Assembly (NCBI RefSeq): GCF_023006505.1
Contig: NZ_JALBGV010000067.1
Span: 1 to 33,493 of the forward strand
Direction: 5' to 3'
Length of the DNA stretch: 33,493 nucleotides
Origin: Neorhizobium sp. SHOUNA12A
GTDB lineage: Bacteria; Pseudomonadota; Alphaproteobacteria; Rhizobiales; Rhizobiaceae
This document shows positions 17,191 to 26,030 of the stretch, one piece after another. Within the stretch, counting starts at the first letter, position 1. Each line of letters starts with the position of its first letter. The notes below the pieces were generated by a model that was not told where the DNA came from, ran no database searches, and saw only the letters and a program-made list of their open reading frames with translations. The position numbers and the translations under genes are program-made.

Positions 17191-18720
17191 TCAGGCGAAC
17201 GACTTGGCGTAGCTGTCGAGAGCGGCCTTCAGCTTCGCACGCGTGTCGTCGGAAAGCTGCTTCTCGGTGCGGATCGCGTCGAGGATAGCCTTGCCTTCGG
17301 AACGCAGGTACGAGAGGAAGCCCTGCTCGAACTTGCCGACCTGGGCGACCGCGATCTTGTCGAGGTAGCCGTTGACGCCGGCAAAGATCACTGCGACCTG
17401 CTCTTCCGTCTTCAGCGGCGCGAACTGCGGCTGCTTCAGGAGTTCCGTCAGGCGTGCACCGCGGTTCAGCAGGCGCTGCGTCGAGGCGTCGAGGTCGGAG
17501 CCGAACTGGGCGAAGGCGGCCATTTCACGATACTGGGCGAGTTCGCCCTTGATCGAGCCGGCAACCTGCTTCATCGCCTTGATCTGCGCGGCGGAACCGA
17601 CGCGGGAAACCGACAGGCCGACGTTAACGGCCGGACGGATACCCTGGTAGAACAGGTCGGTTTCAAGGAAGATCTGGCCGTCGGTGATCGAGATCACGTT
17701 GGTCGGAATGAAGGCCGAAACGTCGTTACCCTGGGTTTCGATGACCGGCAGAGCCGTCAGCGAACCATTGCCACGCTCGTCGGAGAGCTTTGCAGCGCGC
17801 TCCAGAAGACGGGAATGCAGGTAGAAGACGTCGCCCGGATAAGCTTCGCGGCCCGGCGGGCGGCGCAGCAGCAGCGACATCTGACGATAGGCGACGGCCT
17901 GCTTGGAAAGGTCGTCGTAACCGATCAGGGCATGCTGGCCGTTGTCACGGAAGTATTCGCCCATGGCGCAGCCGGCGAACGGTGCCAAGTACTGCATCGG
18001 AGCCGGATCGGAAGCAGTCGCGGCAACGATGATCGAGTACTGCAGAGCGCCACGCTCTTCGAGAACCTTCACGAACTGGGCAACCGTCGAGCGCTTCTGA
18101 CCGATAGCGACGTAGACGCAGAACAGCTTTTCCGAGTCCGGGCCGTTGTCGTGAATGGCCTTCTGGTTGAGGATCGTGTCGAGAATGATAGCGGTCTTGC
18201 CGGTCTGGCGGTCACCAATGACCAACTCGCGCTGGCCGCGACCGACCGGGATGAGCGCGTCGATGGCCTTGAGGCCGGTCGACATCGGCTCATGAACCGA
18301 TTTGCGCGGGATAATGCCCGGAGCCTTGACGTCGACGCGCGAACGGCGGGTCGCGTTGAGCGGGCCCTTGCCGTCGATCGGGTTGCCAAGCGCGTCAACG
18401 ACGCGGCCGAGCAGTTCCGGACCAACCGGAACGTCGACGATGGCGCCGGTCCGCTTGACGATGTCGCCTTCCTTGATCGCGCGGTCGGAACCGAAGATGA
18501 CGACGCCGACATTGTCGGCTTCGAGGTTCAGCGCCATACCACGGATGCCGCCCGGGAATTCGACCATTTCGCCAGCCTGGACATTGTCCAGACCGTAGAC
18601 GCGGGCAATGCCGTCACCGACGGACAGAACCTGTCCGACTTCGGAAACTTCAGCCTCCTGGCCAAAGTTCTTGATCTGGTCTTTCAGAATTGCGGAAATT
18701 TCCGCGGCGCGGATATCCAT
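17191..18720 (-). CDS. atpA: F1F0 ATP synthase alpha subunit
   Basis: The 509-residue regulatory nucleotide-binding subunit of F1. The P-loop 'GDRQTGKT' (169-176) and the arginine-finger region 'AVNVGLSVSRVGSAAQ' are present, and the N-terminus 'MDIRAAEISAILKDQIKNFG' is typical of alphaproteobacteria. Its ATG overlaps the atpH stop codon by one base (TGATG), so the two are translationally coupled. No frameshift or missing motif is visible. Confidence 0.98.
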   Translation of the reverse strand: MDIRAAEISAILKDQIKNFGQEAEVSEVGQVLSVGDGIARVYGLDNVQAGEMVEFPGGIRGMALNLEADNVGVVIFGSDRAIKEGDIVKRTGAIVDVPVGPELLGRVVDALGNPIDGKGPLNATRRSRVDVKAPGIIPRKSVHEPMSTGLKAIDALIPVGRGQRELVIGDRQTGKTAIILDTILNQKAIHDNGPDSEKLFCVYVAIGQKRSTVAQFVKVLEERGALQYSIIVAATASDPAPMQYLAPFAGCAMGEYFRDNGQHALIGYDDLSKQAVAYRQMSLLLRRPPGREAYPGDVFYLHSRLLERAAKLSDERGNGSLTALPVIETQGNDVSAFIPTNVISITDGQIFLETDLFYQGIRPAVNVGLSVSRVGSAAQIKAMKQVAGSIKGELAQYREMAAFAQFGSDLDASTQRLLNRGARLTELLKQPQFAPLKTEEQVAVIFAGVNGYLDKIAVAQVGKFEQGFLSYLRSEGKAILDAIRTEKQLSDDTRAKLKAALDSYAKSFA

Positions 18721-19286
18721 CAGCCAACCTCTTTCAGTGCAAGCTTAAGGGTGGAAAGTTTGGTGCGAAGGGAAGTGTCGATCTGACGAGAACCGACCTT
18801 GACGATCAGACCGCCGAGGATCGACGGGTCGATGGTCACGGCGATTGCCACGTCCTTGCCGGTTACGCCCTTCAGCGCCGACTTGAGTTCGTTTTCCTGC
18901 GCCTGGGAAAGCGCGTGCGCCGAGGTGACCTCGGCAGTGATTTCACCGCGATGCTCTGCGGCGATCTGACGGAAGGCGCGGATCATGCCTGGCATCGCGA
19001 AAAGACGACGATTGCCGGCGACCACCTTCAGGAAATTGGCAACGAGACCGGAAATGCCAGCCTTCTCGGCTACGGCGATCACGGCCTTCTGCTGGTCCTC
19101 GGCGGAAAATACCGGGCTTGCGACCAGGCGTCGCAGGTCTTCACTCTCATCCAGCAGCGCCTGAAAACGATCAAGATCGGCACCGACCTTGTCGATCGAA
19201 CCAGCCTCGAGAGACAGTTCGAAAAGCGAGGAAGCATAACGCTCCGCTACACCGGAAATAAGCTGGGACGTGTCAGCCACGGGCAC
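18720..19286 (-). CDS. atpH: F1F0 ATP synthase delta subunit
   Basis: A 188-residue delta subunit (OSCP), the peripheral-stalk link between the top of F1 and the b subunits. The N-terminal helical domain ('VAERYASSLFELSLEAGSID') and C-terminal 'DPSILGGLIVKVGSRQIDTS' are both recognisable. Translation appears to begin at a GTG (19284-19286) with AGGGAAAC about 6 bases upstream, giving the family's common N-terminus 'MPVADTSQ'. It is the first gene of the operon, and no F0 genes (atpI, B, E, F) lie upstream, in line with the split ATP synthase operons of this class. Confidence 0.95.
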   Translation of the reverse strand: MPVADTSQLISGVAERYASSLFELSLEAGSIDKVGADLDRFQALLDESEDLRRLVASPVFSAEDQQKAVIAVAEKAGISGLVANFLKVVAGNRRLFAMPGMIRAFRQIAAEHRGEITAEVTSAHALSQAQENELKSALKGVTGKDVAIAVTIDPSILGGLIVKVGSRQIDTSLRTKLSTLKLALKEVG

Positions 19287-19411
19287 AGTTTCCCTGTATT
19301 GCCATCCAAGCGCCAGACCCTATGGGAGAGGTGAAGCAAGAGCTTGAAATCGTTTGATTTTTTCTCAGAACCTGCAGAGCTTGCGCCCTACCCTTTCCGA
19401 CTTTCGCGGTC

Positions 19412-19440
19412 CGTCTAGCATAGGCTGTAAGGACTCGCAA
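19412..19440 (-). promoter_or_regulatory. Weak candidate promoter for the atp operon
   Basis: On the minus strand TTGCGA (19435-19440) and TAGACG (19412-19417) are 17 bases apart, about 125 bases before the atpH start. The -10 match is poor. It is reported because a strong promoter must exist in this 261-base gap and nothing better was seen. Confidence 0.25.
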
Positions 19441-19547
19441 CACGCCTGATAACGGAAAAAGCCGGACACGCAAGGGCTGAGAGCGATTTTATACCGGAAG
19501 CGGAAGGATTTTCGGCAGGCAACCGCCTGCAATCTTCGAATTATGCG

Positions 19548-19931
19548 TCAGATATAGCCGAAGACATAGGCGAGCGGCCCGCCGGCAAGCACAACCTGAA
19601 GTAGGGAAAATGCTGCGTTTCTGAGGGTGAAGCCTCGATCCAGGGCACACGACAGCAATCGTCCCACAGCAGCAAATCCGAGCGCGATACCGAGTGTCAT
19701 GTAGATCCAGTCCTGGGCGAGCATGATCGCCGCAACACCGAAGCCCAGATGATGGGCGCCGGTGGATCGGACCGCGGCATAACCTTCCGGCCGAACCTCG
19801 CCGATCTGGAACGCCGTCAGGCGCAGAACGAAAGCGGGAAACAAGAAAACGAGAAGACCGAGCGCAGCGGTTACCGCCGCACAGACAAAGGCGACCCGTT
19901 CGCCGAATTCCGTGGGAAAATAGAGTTCCAT
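19548..19931 (-). CDS. Small four-helix membrane protein (DUF4345-like)
   Basis: A 127-residue hydrophobic protein with four likely transmembrane helices (about 13-36, 56-73, 74-94, 102-125). The segment 'VRSTGAHHLGFGVAAI' followed by 'GRLLSCALDRGFT' resembles the DUF4345 family of small integral membrane proteins, whose role is unknown. GAGGG lies upstream of the ATG at 19931. It is a single gene between the atp operon and a divergent polysaccharide lyase, and no function can be inferred from this context. The family call is from pattern memory and is moderate; the coding call is good. Confidence 0.68.
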   Translation of the reverse strand: MELYFPTEFGERVAFVCAAVTAALGLLVFLFPAFVLRLTAFQIGEVRPEGYAAVRSTGAHHLGFGVAAIMLAQDWIYMTLGIALGFAAVGRLLSCALDRGFTLRNAAFSLLQVVLAGGPLAYVFGYI

Positions 19932-20044
19932 CCGGCCCTCGTTTCATTCGATTCGTTCGATTATAACCATTTGGGTAAACAAGTCGAAAAACGGCGAATT
20001 CTCGGGCCGGTTAGACGATGCGGCAGCCGATCAGGAGAAACGGA

Positions 20045-21103
20045 ATGACGACGACGACAAGAATTTTCCGGCTCTCGGCCCTGACTGTCGCGATCGCGGT
20101 CTCACGCCTCTCGCCTGCCCTCGCCGACCAGATGGTAAAAAGCCCCTGGGACAATCCGCCCACAGCGGCGGCGGCCACAACCCCGGAGAAATGCGGGCCG
20201 GCGCCGAACCTCCCGGCCGGCCTTGAGACGGCAGACTACTATAGCGACAAGGCCCACTCGGTCATCGATCCCGCCCGCAAGCAGGCCTATGACGACGCGG
20301 TGAAGCCCCTGCAGGCCGCCGCACGGAAGATCGAGGCGATGGCCGACCGGTATCGCACGACGGGTGATGCATCCTCCGCCGTCTGCGCCGCATCCTGGCT
20401 TTCGACGCTCGCCCGTTCCGGAGTTCTCTCCGGTCCGATGTCCAGCAACCAGGCTGTTTACGTGCAGGGCTGGATGCTGGGTGCGTTTTCGGTGGCCTGG
20501 CTTAAAGTCCGCTCCGCGCGTGGGGTGCCGGCTTCCGCGACCGACGCCGTTCCGCACTGGCTGGCGAGGATCGCCGAGCGGAACATGACCTATTACGATG
20601 ATCGCGATAACAAGATGGATGGCCGCAACAACCATCGTTACTGGAGCGGTTTTGCGGCCATGGCTGCCGGCATTGCCGCAAGCCGCGAGGACCTGACCGA
20701 TTGGGGCATGGAGAGTTTCCGTGTCGGCATCGCCCAGATCCGCCCGGACGGCACGCTGCCGCTCGAAATGGACCGCCGCGCCCGCGCCCTCCACTACCAT
20801 CTCTTCGCCGCGGCCCCGCTCGTCACCATTGCCGAGCTCGCCGCGGCCAACGGCAAGGATCTCTATGCCGAGCGCAACGCGGCGCTGGGCCGACTGGTGA
20901 AAACCGCCGCCGCCAGCATCGACAACCCCCAGGCATTCGATACAAAAGCCGGCGTGAAGCAGGAGGAGATCAAGCTCCATGCCGACGACATCGCCTGGGC
21001 GCAACCCTTCGAAAAACGTTTTCCCGATCCGGCCCTGCATGCCCTGCTCGACAAGCTGCCGAACCGCAGCATCCTCTATCTCGGCGGCCTGCCGCCGGGC
21101 TGA
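20045..21103 (+). CDS. Secreted polysaccharide lyase, PL5 (alginate-lyase AlgL-like) family
   Basis: A 352-residue protein with a signal peptide (hydrophobic core about 9-20, likely cleavage after 'PALA' at residue 27) and an all-alpha toroid lyase domain. PL5 hallmarks are 'NNHRYWSG' (195-202, with the catalytic Asn-His) and 'GTLPLEMDRRARALHYH' (236-252, with the catalytic Arg and Tyr251). The family cleaves poly-beta-D-mannuronate or related polyuronates by beta-elimination in the periplasm. The start at 20045 has AGGAG about 8 bases upstream and leads straight into the signal peptide; the ATG at 20018 has no such site. No alginate-synthesis genes are near, so the substrate may be another uronic-acid polymer such as a rhizobial polyglucuronate. 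The 3' end is nine bases from the convergent priA. Confidence 0.9.
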   Translation: MTTTTRIFRLSALTVAIAVSRLSPALADQMVKSPWDNPPTAAAATTPEKCGPAPNLPAGLETADYYSDKAHSVIDPARKQAYDDAVKPLQAAARKIEAMADRYRTTGDASSAVCAASWLSTLARSGVLSGPMSSNQAVYVQGWMLGAFSVAWLKVRSARGVPASATDAVPHWLARIAERNMTYYDDRDNKMDGRNNHRYWSGFAAMAAGIAASREDLTDWGMESFRVGIAQIRPDGTLPLEMDRRARALHYHLFAAAPLVTIAELAAANGKDLYAERNAALGRLVKTAAASIDNPQAFDTKAGVKQEEIKLHADDIAWAQPFEKRFPDPALHALLDKLPNRSILYLGGLPPG

Positions 21104-21112
21104 GCCATTCCG

Positions 21113-23335
21113 CTAAAGGAAGCTCTGCGGATCGATATCGAGCTGGATCTGCACCGAGCCGCGCTGTTTCGGGCCGTTTTCCAGCATAGCCCGCAGAAAC
21201 GCCTGCATGTCGGAATTGCGCCGTCCATGCACCAAAAGCCGGAAGCGGTGCCGGCCGCGCACCAGCGCCAGCGGCGCTTCCGCCGGACCGAGCACCGAAA
21301 TGCCGGTGACTTTTGGCGCGGCGGCTCTCAGGCCCCGCGCATGGGCTTCAGCATCCGCCCGGGTATCGGCGGAGACGATCAGCGAGGCAAGCCGGCCGAA
21401 CGGCGGCAGGATCGCCTTCTCGCGCTCGGCGATCTCCCGCTCGTAGAAAGCGCCGGCATCTCCCGAGACGATTGCCTGCATCACCGGATGCTGCGGCTGG
21501 AAGGTCTGCAGCAGGCCATGGCTCTTGAGGCCGGTTCGCCCGGCGCGGCCGGTCACCTGGCTCAGAAGCTGGAAAGTGCGCTCGGCGGCGCGCGGATCGC
21601 CATTCGAAAGCCCGAGATCGGAATCGACGATGCCGACCAGCGTCATCAGTGGAAAATTGTGGCCCTTGGCGACCAGCTGGGTGCCGATGACGATATCCGC
21701 CTCGCCCTTGGCAATCGCCTCCAGCTCCAGCCGCATGCGCTTGACGCCGCCGAGCAGGTCCGACGACATGACGATCGTCCGCGCTTCCGGAAAATGCTTT
21801 TCGACTTCCTCGGCAATCCGCTCGACGCCCGGGCCGCAGGCGACGAGGTGGTCGAACGTCCCGCATTCGGGACACGCTTCCGGCGTGCGCTCCGAATAAC
21901 CGCATTGATGGCACTGGATCTGTCTCTTGAACCGGTGCTCCACCAGCCAGCTCGAACATTGCGGGCATTGGAACCGGTGGCCGCAGACGCGGCAGAGGGT
22001 CAGCGGCGCATAACCACGGCGATTGAGGAACAACAGCGACTGCTCGTTCCGCTCCAGAGTTTTCTTCATGGCCCGCAAAAGCACCGGCGACAGGAAGCCG
22101 CCGCGCTCCGGCGGGTGGCGCCGCATGTCGATCAGATGCAGGTCCGGCATCGCCGCATCGCCGAAACGGGTCGGCAGGTGCACCGTGTTGTAGCGGCCGG
22201 CCAAGCCGTTGACCTGGCTCTCCACCGAAGGCGTCGCGGAAACCAGCACGATCGGAAAATCGCCGATCCGGGCTCGCACCACCGCCATGTCGCGCGCGTT
22301 GTAGAAGACCCGATCCTCCTGCTTGTAGGCAGGGTCGTGCTCCTCGTCGACGATGATCAGGCCGAGATCCTCGAACGGCAGGAACAGCGCCGAACGCGCG
22401 CCGGCCACCACCTTCACCTCGCCGGTCACCACGCCGCGCCAGACCTTTTCGCGCATGCGGGGGGCAAGGTCCGAATGCCATTCGCCTGGCTTGGCGCCAA
22501 ACCGCTCCTGAAAGCGCTCGAGGAAGCTCGAGGTCAACGCGATTTCCGGCAGCAGAATCAGCACCTGCTTTCCGCGCCGCAGCGTTTCGGCGATCGCCTC
22601 GAAATAGACCTCCGTCTTGCCCGAACCGGTCACGCCATCGATCAGCGAGGCGGAGAACCCGCCGGCCCGGATTGAGTCGAGGATATCCACGGACGCCTGT
22701 TTCTGCGGCCCCTCGATGCGCGGAGTAATATAATCCGGATCGGGTAGCGCGACGACCGGCGGCGGGGGCAGGAAGACAGTCTCGAATATGCCCTGGGCCG
22801 TTAGCCCGTCGACAACGCTCATCGAGACGCCGGCGGCATGCGCCAGCCCACTGCGCGTCCACGGAATTTCCTCCTCGCCCGCGAGATCGAGCACCCGGGC
22901 ACGCGCCGGTGTCAACCGCTCCGGCTGGCCGCCGAGATAGCGAAGACCTTCGACCATCGGCTCCGGATCGAGCGCCGCCGGCGCGCGGACCGCCATGCGC
23001 GCCACGAGGCCCGGCGGCGACAGCGTATAGCTCGCCACCCAGTCGACGAAGTCGCGCATTTCCTTGGAGAGCGGCGGGCAATCGAAGACCAGCGTGATCG
23101 GCCTCAGCTTCTTCGGGTCGAGCCTGTCGTCGTTGTCCCCGTCCCAGACGACGCCGATCAGCTGCCGCGGGCCAACCGGCACCTGCACGACCGAACCGGG
23201 CTCCACATGCACGCCCTCCGGCACGGCATAGCTATAGGCGCCTGGCACCGGCAGCGGCACCAGGACCGGCACCACCCTTGCCAATGACGGCGCTTCGAAC
23301 AGTGAACCGAAGAGATCGGACGAATCTATGCCCAT
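21113..23335 (-). CDS. priA: Primosomal replication-restart helicase PriA
   Basis: An approximately 740-residue superfamily-2 3'-5' DNA helicase that reloads the replisome at stalled forks. The N-terminal fork-binding domain ('VPGAYSYAVPEG') is followed by the helicase core with Walker A 'GVTGSGKTEV' (from residue 234), the 'DEEH' box (330-333) and 'LVSATPS'. The two-zinc cysteine-rich module has Cys448, 451, 457, 460, 475, 478, 488 and 491. The C-terminal helicase lobe contains 'IGTQLVAKGHNFP' and 'QVTGRAGR'. The start is uncertain: ATG at 23335 (chosen, matching the usual 'DSSDLFG' N-terminus), ATG at 23347 or TTG at 23353 are all in frame, and none has a clear ribosome site. It follows the AAA ATPase gene by about 48 bases. 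Confidence 0.94.
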   Translation of the reverse strand: MGIDSSDLFGSLFEAPSLARVVPVLVPLPVPGAYSYAVPEGVHVEPGSVVQVPVGPRQLIGVVWDGDNDDRLDPKKLRPITLVFDCPPLSKEMRDFVDWVASYTLSPPGLVARMAVRAPAALDPEPMVEGLRYLGGQPERLTPARARVLDLAGEEEIPWTRSGLAHAAGVSMSVVDGLTAQGIFETVFLPPPPVVALPDPDYITPRIEGPQKQASVDILDSIRAGGFSASLIDGVTGSGKTEVYFEAIAETLRRGKQVLILLPEIALTSSFLERFQERFGAKPGEWHSDLAPRMREKVWRGVVTGEVKVVAGARSALFLPFEDLGLIIVDEEHDPAYKQEDRVFYNARDMAVVRARIGDFPIVLVSATPSVESQVNGLAGRYNTVHLPTRFGDAAMPDLHLIDMRRHPPERGGFLSPVLLRAMKKTLERNEQSLLFLNRRGYAPLTLCRVCGHRFQCPQCSSWLVEHRFKRQIQCHQCGYSERTPEACPECGTFDHLVACGPGVERIAEEVEKHFPEARTIVMSSDLLGGVKRMRLELEAIAKGEADIVIGTQLVAKGHNFPLMTLVGIVDSDLGLSNGDPRAAERTFQLLSQVTGRAGRTGLKSHGLLQTFQPQHPVMQAIVSGDAGAFYEREIAEREKAILPPFGRLASLIVSADTRADAEAHARGLRAAAPKVTGISVLGPAEAPLALVRGRHRFRLLVHGRRNSDMQAFLRAMLENGPKQRGSVQIQLDIDPQSFL

Positions 23336-23383
23336 GGGCGGGACCATGCCCAAATGCGGAACAAAAGTGAACCCTAAACAGGA

Positions 23384-24526
23384 CTACTCATCGTCCTCGT
23401 CGTCATCGATGACGCCGGTCAGCCGCATGCCCTGGATCCAGGTCGCACCATCCTTTCGTATCACCCGCCGCGGCCGCGTGCCGCAACGTTCCTCGACGGC
23501 GGAAGCAAGCGGCTCCGAATGGGTAACGATCCAGATCTGGCTGTGGCGAGCGGCCTGGGCGATCATGTCCGCCAGCGGCGGCAGCATGTCCGGATGCAGG
23601 CTCGCCTCCGGCTCGTTGAGCGCGATCAGCGGCGGCTGGCGATAGGACATCAACGCCGCCGCAAGCCCGAGGAAACGGATCTGCCCATCGGAAAGCTCAC
23701 GCGGCTGAAACACCCGTTTGGGAAAATCCGGGAAGATCAGGCCGAATTCCGCATATTCGCCGGGCTCAGGCACATGCAGTTTCGCCCCGCCAAGAGCCGC
23801 GGCAACGGCGCGGTCGAGCTCCACCGTGTCGCCGCGGGTGTGGACGAGCGTCGCGAACACCGCCGCCATGTTCCCGCCGTCCTGATCCAGCAGCGGCGAG
23901 GTAACGGCCAGGCAGGGCTGCCGCAGGGTGGAATCCCGATCCGTTCGAAAACCATGGAAGAACCGCCAGCCATCGATCAATCGCCGAAAAGCGCCGGCTT
24001 CCGGATAGTGGCCGGCATCGCCGAGCAGCGCGATTGCCGTTTCCGAGGTCATCGCCTTTTCGGGATACTCCTCCATGCGACCGCTTGTCCCGCGCACCAT
24101 GATCCCCGGCCCGGTACGTTTCATCATCGTCACGGGCCGCGAACCGGTTTCAACGACAAGCTCCTCTTCCTTCACCTGCGGCTCGAAGGCAAAGCCCGCC
24201 GCATCGATAGGCGGACGAAGCCCCGCCTCGACCCGGTAGCGGAACGTCACCGCCCGCTCTTCATCAAGAACCTCGACCTCGAGCTTGATGCGGAAATTCT
24301 TCTCCTGCCGGCGCTGACCGGACCAGAGCGCCGAGGCCATGCCGCCTTCGGCTGCGATCTCATAGGCAAGATTGCCGCGAACGGCCGCCTGCACCAGCTG
24401 CAGGGCACGGTAGAGATTGGATTTTCCGACCCCATTCTCACCGATGAACAGGTTCACGCCGGTCAGATCCATGCGGATCGAGCGCAGCGAGCGGTAGTTG
24501 GCGGCAAACATCGAGCGAAGCAGCAT
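23384..24526 (-). CDS. AAA family ATPase (AAA_21/RecF-like)
   Basis: A 380-residue single-protein ATPase of the SMC/RecF-like AAA_21 type. Walker A is 'GENGVGKS' (29-36). The signature-like motif is 'ELSDGQIRFLGLAAAL', and Walker B reads 'LIALNEPEASLHP', with Asn304 where Asp is usual in ABC ATPases, followed by the expected Glu305. His336 in 'VTHSE' fits the switch histidine. The C-terminus is strongly acidic ('DDDEDDE'). No nuclease (TOPRIM) domain is present, so it is not a full OLD nuclease. The gene sits nine bases after the GNAT gene and directly before priA. Function is unknown: such proteins occur in DNA repair, in defence pairs and as stand-alone genes. Confidence 0.88.
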   Translation of the reverse strand: MLLRSMFAANYRSLRSIRMDLTGVNLFIGENGVGKSNLYRALQLVQAAVRGNLAYEIAAEGGMASALWSGQRRQEKNFRIKLEVEVLDEERAVTFRYRVEAGLRPPIDAAGFAFEPQVKEEELVVETGSRPVTMMKRTGPGIMVRGTSGRMEEYPEKAMTSETAIALLGDAGHYPEAGAFRRLIDGWRFFHGFRTDRDSTLRQPCLAVTSPLLDQDGGNMAAVFATLVHTRGDTVELDRAVAAALGGAKLHVPEPGEYAEFGLIFPDFPKRVFQPRELSDGQIRFLGLAAALMSYRQPPLIALNEPEASLHPDMLPPLADMIAQAARHSQIWIVTHSEPLASAVEERCGTRPRRVIRKDGATWIQGMRLTGVIDDDEDDE

Positions 24527-24535
24527 GCTCCATTC

Positions 24536-25054
24536 CTAGTCGGAGAACGGGTCTAGCCGAAGAATGGCGGGAAAAACGTCGCTCAGGTGCAGGGTGTGCG
24601 TATAGCTCTCGCCCGTCAGCGGCTGAAACCCCATGGCCTGCCAGAAACTGATGGCATCGTCGCTGCCGGCATGGACCGTCACCACCGGCGCGAAGGAGCG
24701 GGCGTGTTCGAGCAGGTGTTCGGCAAGACGCCTGCCAATCCCCCTGCCCCGGTATTGCCGCGACACATAAAAGCGGCGCATCCGCAGCCAGTCGACCCGC
24801 GACGGCTCGACCGTCATCCCGCCGACGGCGATCAGCCGCCCCTGATCATGGGCGCCGAGCAGGCTTTCACCGCGTCGCTCGAAGCGATTGATCCCCGCAG
24901 ACCATTCCTCGGCGATCCGCAGGATGTGGTTATAACCGTCTTGCCTGGCGGTCTCGGCGAGCATCACGATATCGCCCGCGAGCGGGTTGCCGAGTGGAGC
25001 AATCACCACGCCTATGTCCGGTCGAGCTGTATCCGCGGGGTGCATGTCCTTCAT
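24536..25054 (-). CDS. GNAT-family N-acetyltransferase
   Basis: A 172-residue GNAT-fold enzyme. The acetyl-CoA pyrophosphate loop is 'YRGRGIGRRLAEHL' (101-114), preceded by 'MRRFYVSRQ' (beta4) and followed by 'SFWQAMGFQPL' (motif B, 136-146). It would transfer an acetyl group to an amine; the substrate is unknown. Its start overlaps the acyltransferase stop by four bases (ATGA at 25051-25054), and its stop is nine bases from the AAA ATPase start, so the three form a coupled unit. It is too short for OlsB, so an ornithine-lipid role should not be assumed from the neighbouring acyltransferase. Confidence 0.9.
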   Translation of the reverse strand: MKDMHPADTARPDIGVVIAPLGNPLAGDIVMLAETARQDGYNHILRIAEEWSAGINRFERRGESLLGAHDQGRLIAVGGMTVEPSRVDWLRMRRFYVSRQYRGRGIGRRLAEHLLEHARSFAPVVTVHAGSDDAISFWQAMGFQPLTGESYTHTLHLSDVFPAILRLDPFSD

Positions 25055-25980
25055 GCCGCCGAAGCCGTCTGCGATTTCTCGGCAGGCTTGAACGTCGCGT
25101 CGCCATCGGCGGCAAGCTCGAACACCGTGTGCTGTTCAAGCGCCTTGGTGACCTCCGTCATATCGCCATCCAGCGCGCTCGGCGGGATCATCTGGCCGAC
25201 GGTGAAATCGAAATGGTCGCCCTTCTTGTTGAGGAGTTCGTAGAACACCGTCATGTCGCGCAGCTCCGTCGACCATTTGGCAAACCAGTAGAACAGGCCG
25301 GAATTGCGCGCCCGCATGTGGATCGGCAGGATCGGCATGTTGTATTTACGCGCCAGGCTGACGGCGGATGTCTTCCACGGGCGCTCGTTCAGTTTGCCCT
25401 CCGCCCAATAGGCGATGCGCCCCGAAGGAAACAGCACCATCACCTTGCCGTCCTCGACGGTCTTGTTGGTGAGAACCAGCGTCTCGCGCGCCTTGAGTTT
25501 GGTCTTGTGCTCCTCCCGCCATTCAACGGGAATGATCATCTCGGAAAAACGCGGATTGACGCGCACCGCATCACGGTTGGCAAAAACCATCATGTCCGGA
25601 CGCCGCGCCTTCAGGAGGTCGAAGACGGCAACCCCATCGGCAATCCCGGTCGGATGGTTGCTGACGAGAATGAAGCCGCCCTTTTCGGGAATGCGCTCGG
25701 CATTGGCGACCGTGACATCCAGCTTCAGGAGGTTGCTCATGTATTCGAAGCACTGGAAGCCGTTGAGCGTGGAGATGTCGTTGGCGAATTTGATCGCCCG
25801 ACCGTAGCGCAGCAGCGTGTAGAGAAACGGCCGCATCACCGGCCAGAGCGGGTTCTGCACGATCCGCTGGCCGCGTTCGGCAATCAGCGTGTCGACGATG
25901 TGACCAGGTCTGCCTTGTGAAACGAGGGCGATTGTTTCCGCGAACTGTCCAAAAGTGGTCGTAGAATCACGGCGCGCCAT
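25051..25980 (-). CDS. PlsC-like phospholipid/glycerolipid acyltransferase (HX5D variant)
   Basis: A 309-residue acyltransferase-domain protein. The catalytic motif is 'NHPTGIADG', with His109 and Asp115 separated by five residues. Classical LPLAT enzymes have four (HX4D); the five-residue spacing is typical of the hemolysin-like/ACT14924-type branch. A second substrate-binding motif appears as 'LFPSGRIAYW' (183-192) and a third as 'MPILPIHM'. It probably transfers an acyl chain from acyl-CoA or acyl-ACP to a lipid or amine at the inner membrane, but acceptor and donor are unknown. GGGAG lies about 6 bases before the ATG at 25980. It is the first gene of a minus-strand unit with the GNAT and AAA genes, and divergent from xerC. 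Confidence 0.87.
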   Translation of the reverse strand: MARRDSTTTFGQFAETIALVSQGRPGHIVDTLIAERGQRIVQNPLWPVMRPFLYTLLRYGRAIKFANDISTLNGFQCFEYMSNLLKLDVTVANAERIPEKGGFILVSNHPTGIADGVAVFDLLKARRPDMMVFANRDAVRVNPRFSEMIIPVEWREEHKTKLKARETLVLTNKTVEDGKVMVLFPSGRIAYWAEGKLNERPWKTSAVSLARKYNMPILPIHMRARNSGLFYWFAKWSTELRDMTVFYELLNKKGDHFDFTVGQMIPPSALDGDMTEVTKALEQHTVFELAADGDATFKPAEKSQTASAA

Positions 25981-26030
25981 AGAAACTCCCGCAGGCAGGA
26001 CCTGCTTGGTATCGCAGCCCCGTATGATCG

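Noticed and set aside
21227..23081. Long frames on both strands within priA (482 and 577 codons)
   Set aside because: They overlap the intact PriA helicase with all zinc cysteines and helicase motifs, and their translations are Arg/Ala/Gly-rich shadows.
24536..25980. Ornithine-lipid synthesis pair (OlsB/OlsA)
   Set aside because: The GNAT protein is only 172 residues with an ordinary small-GNAT layout, shorter than OlsB, and the acyltransferase has HX5D rather than the HX4D expected for OlsA-like enzymes.
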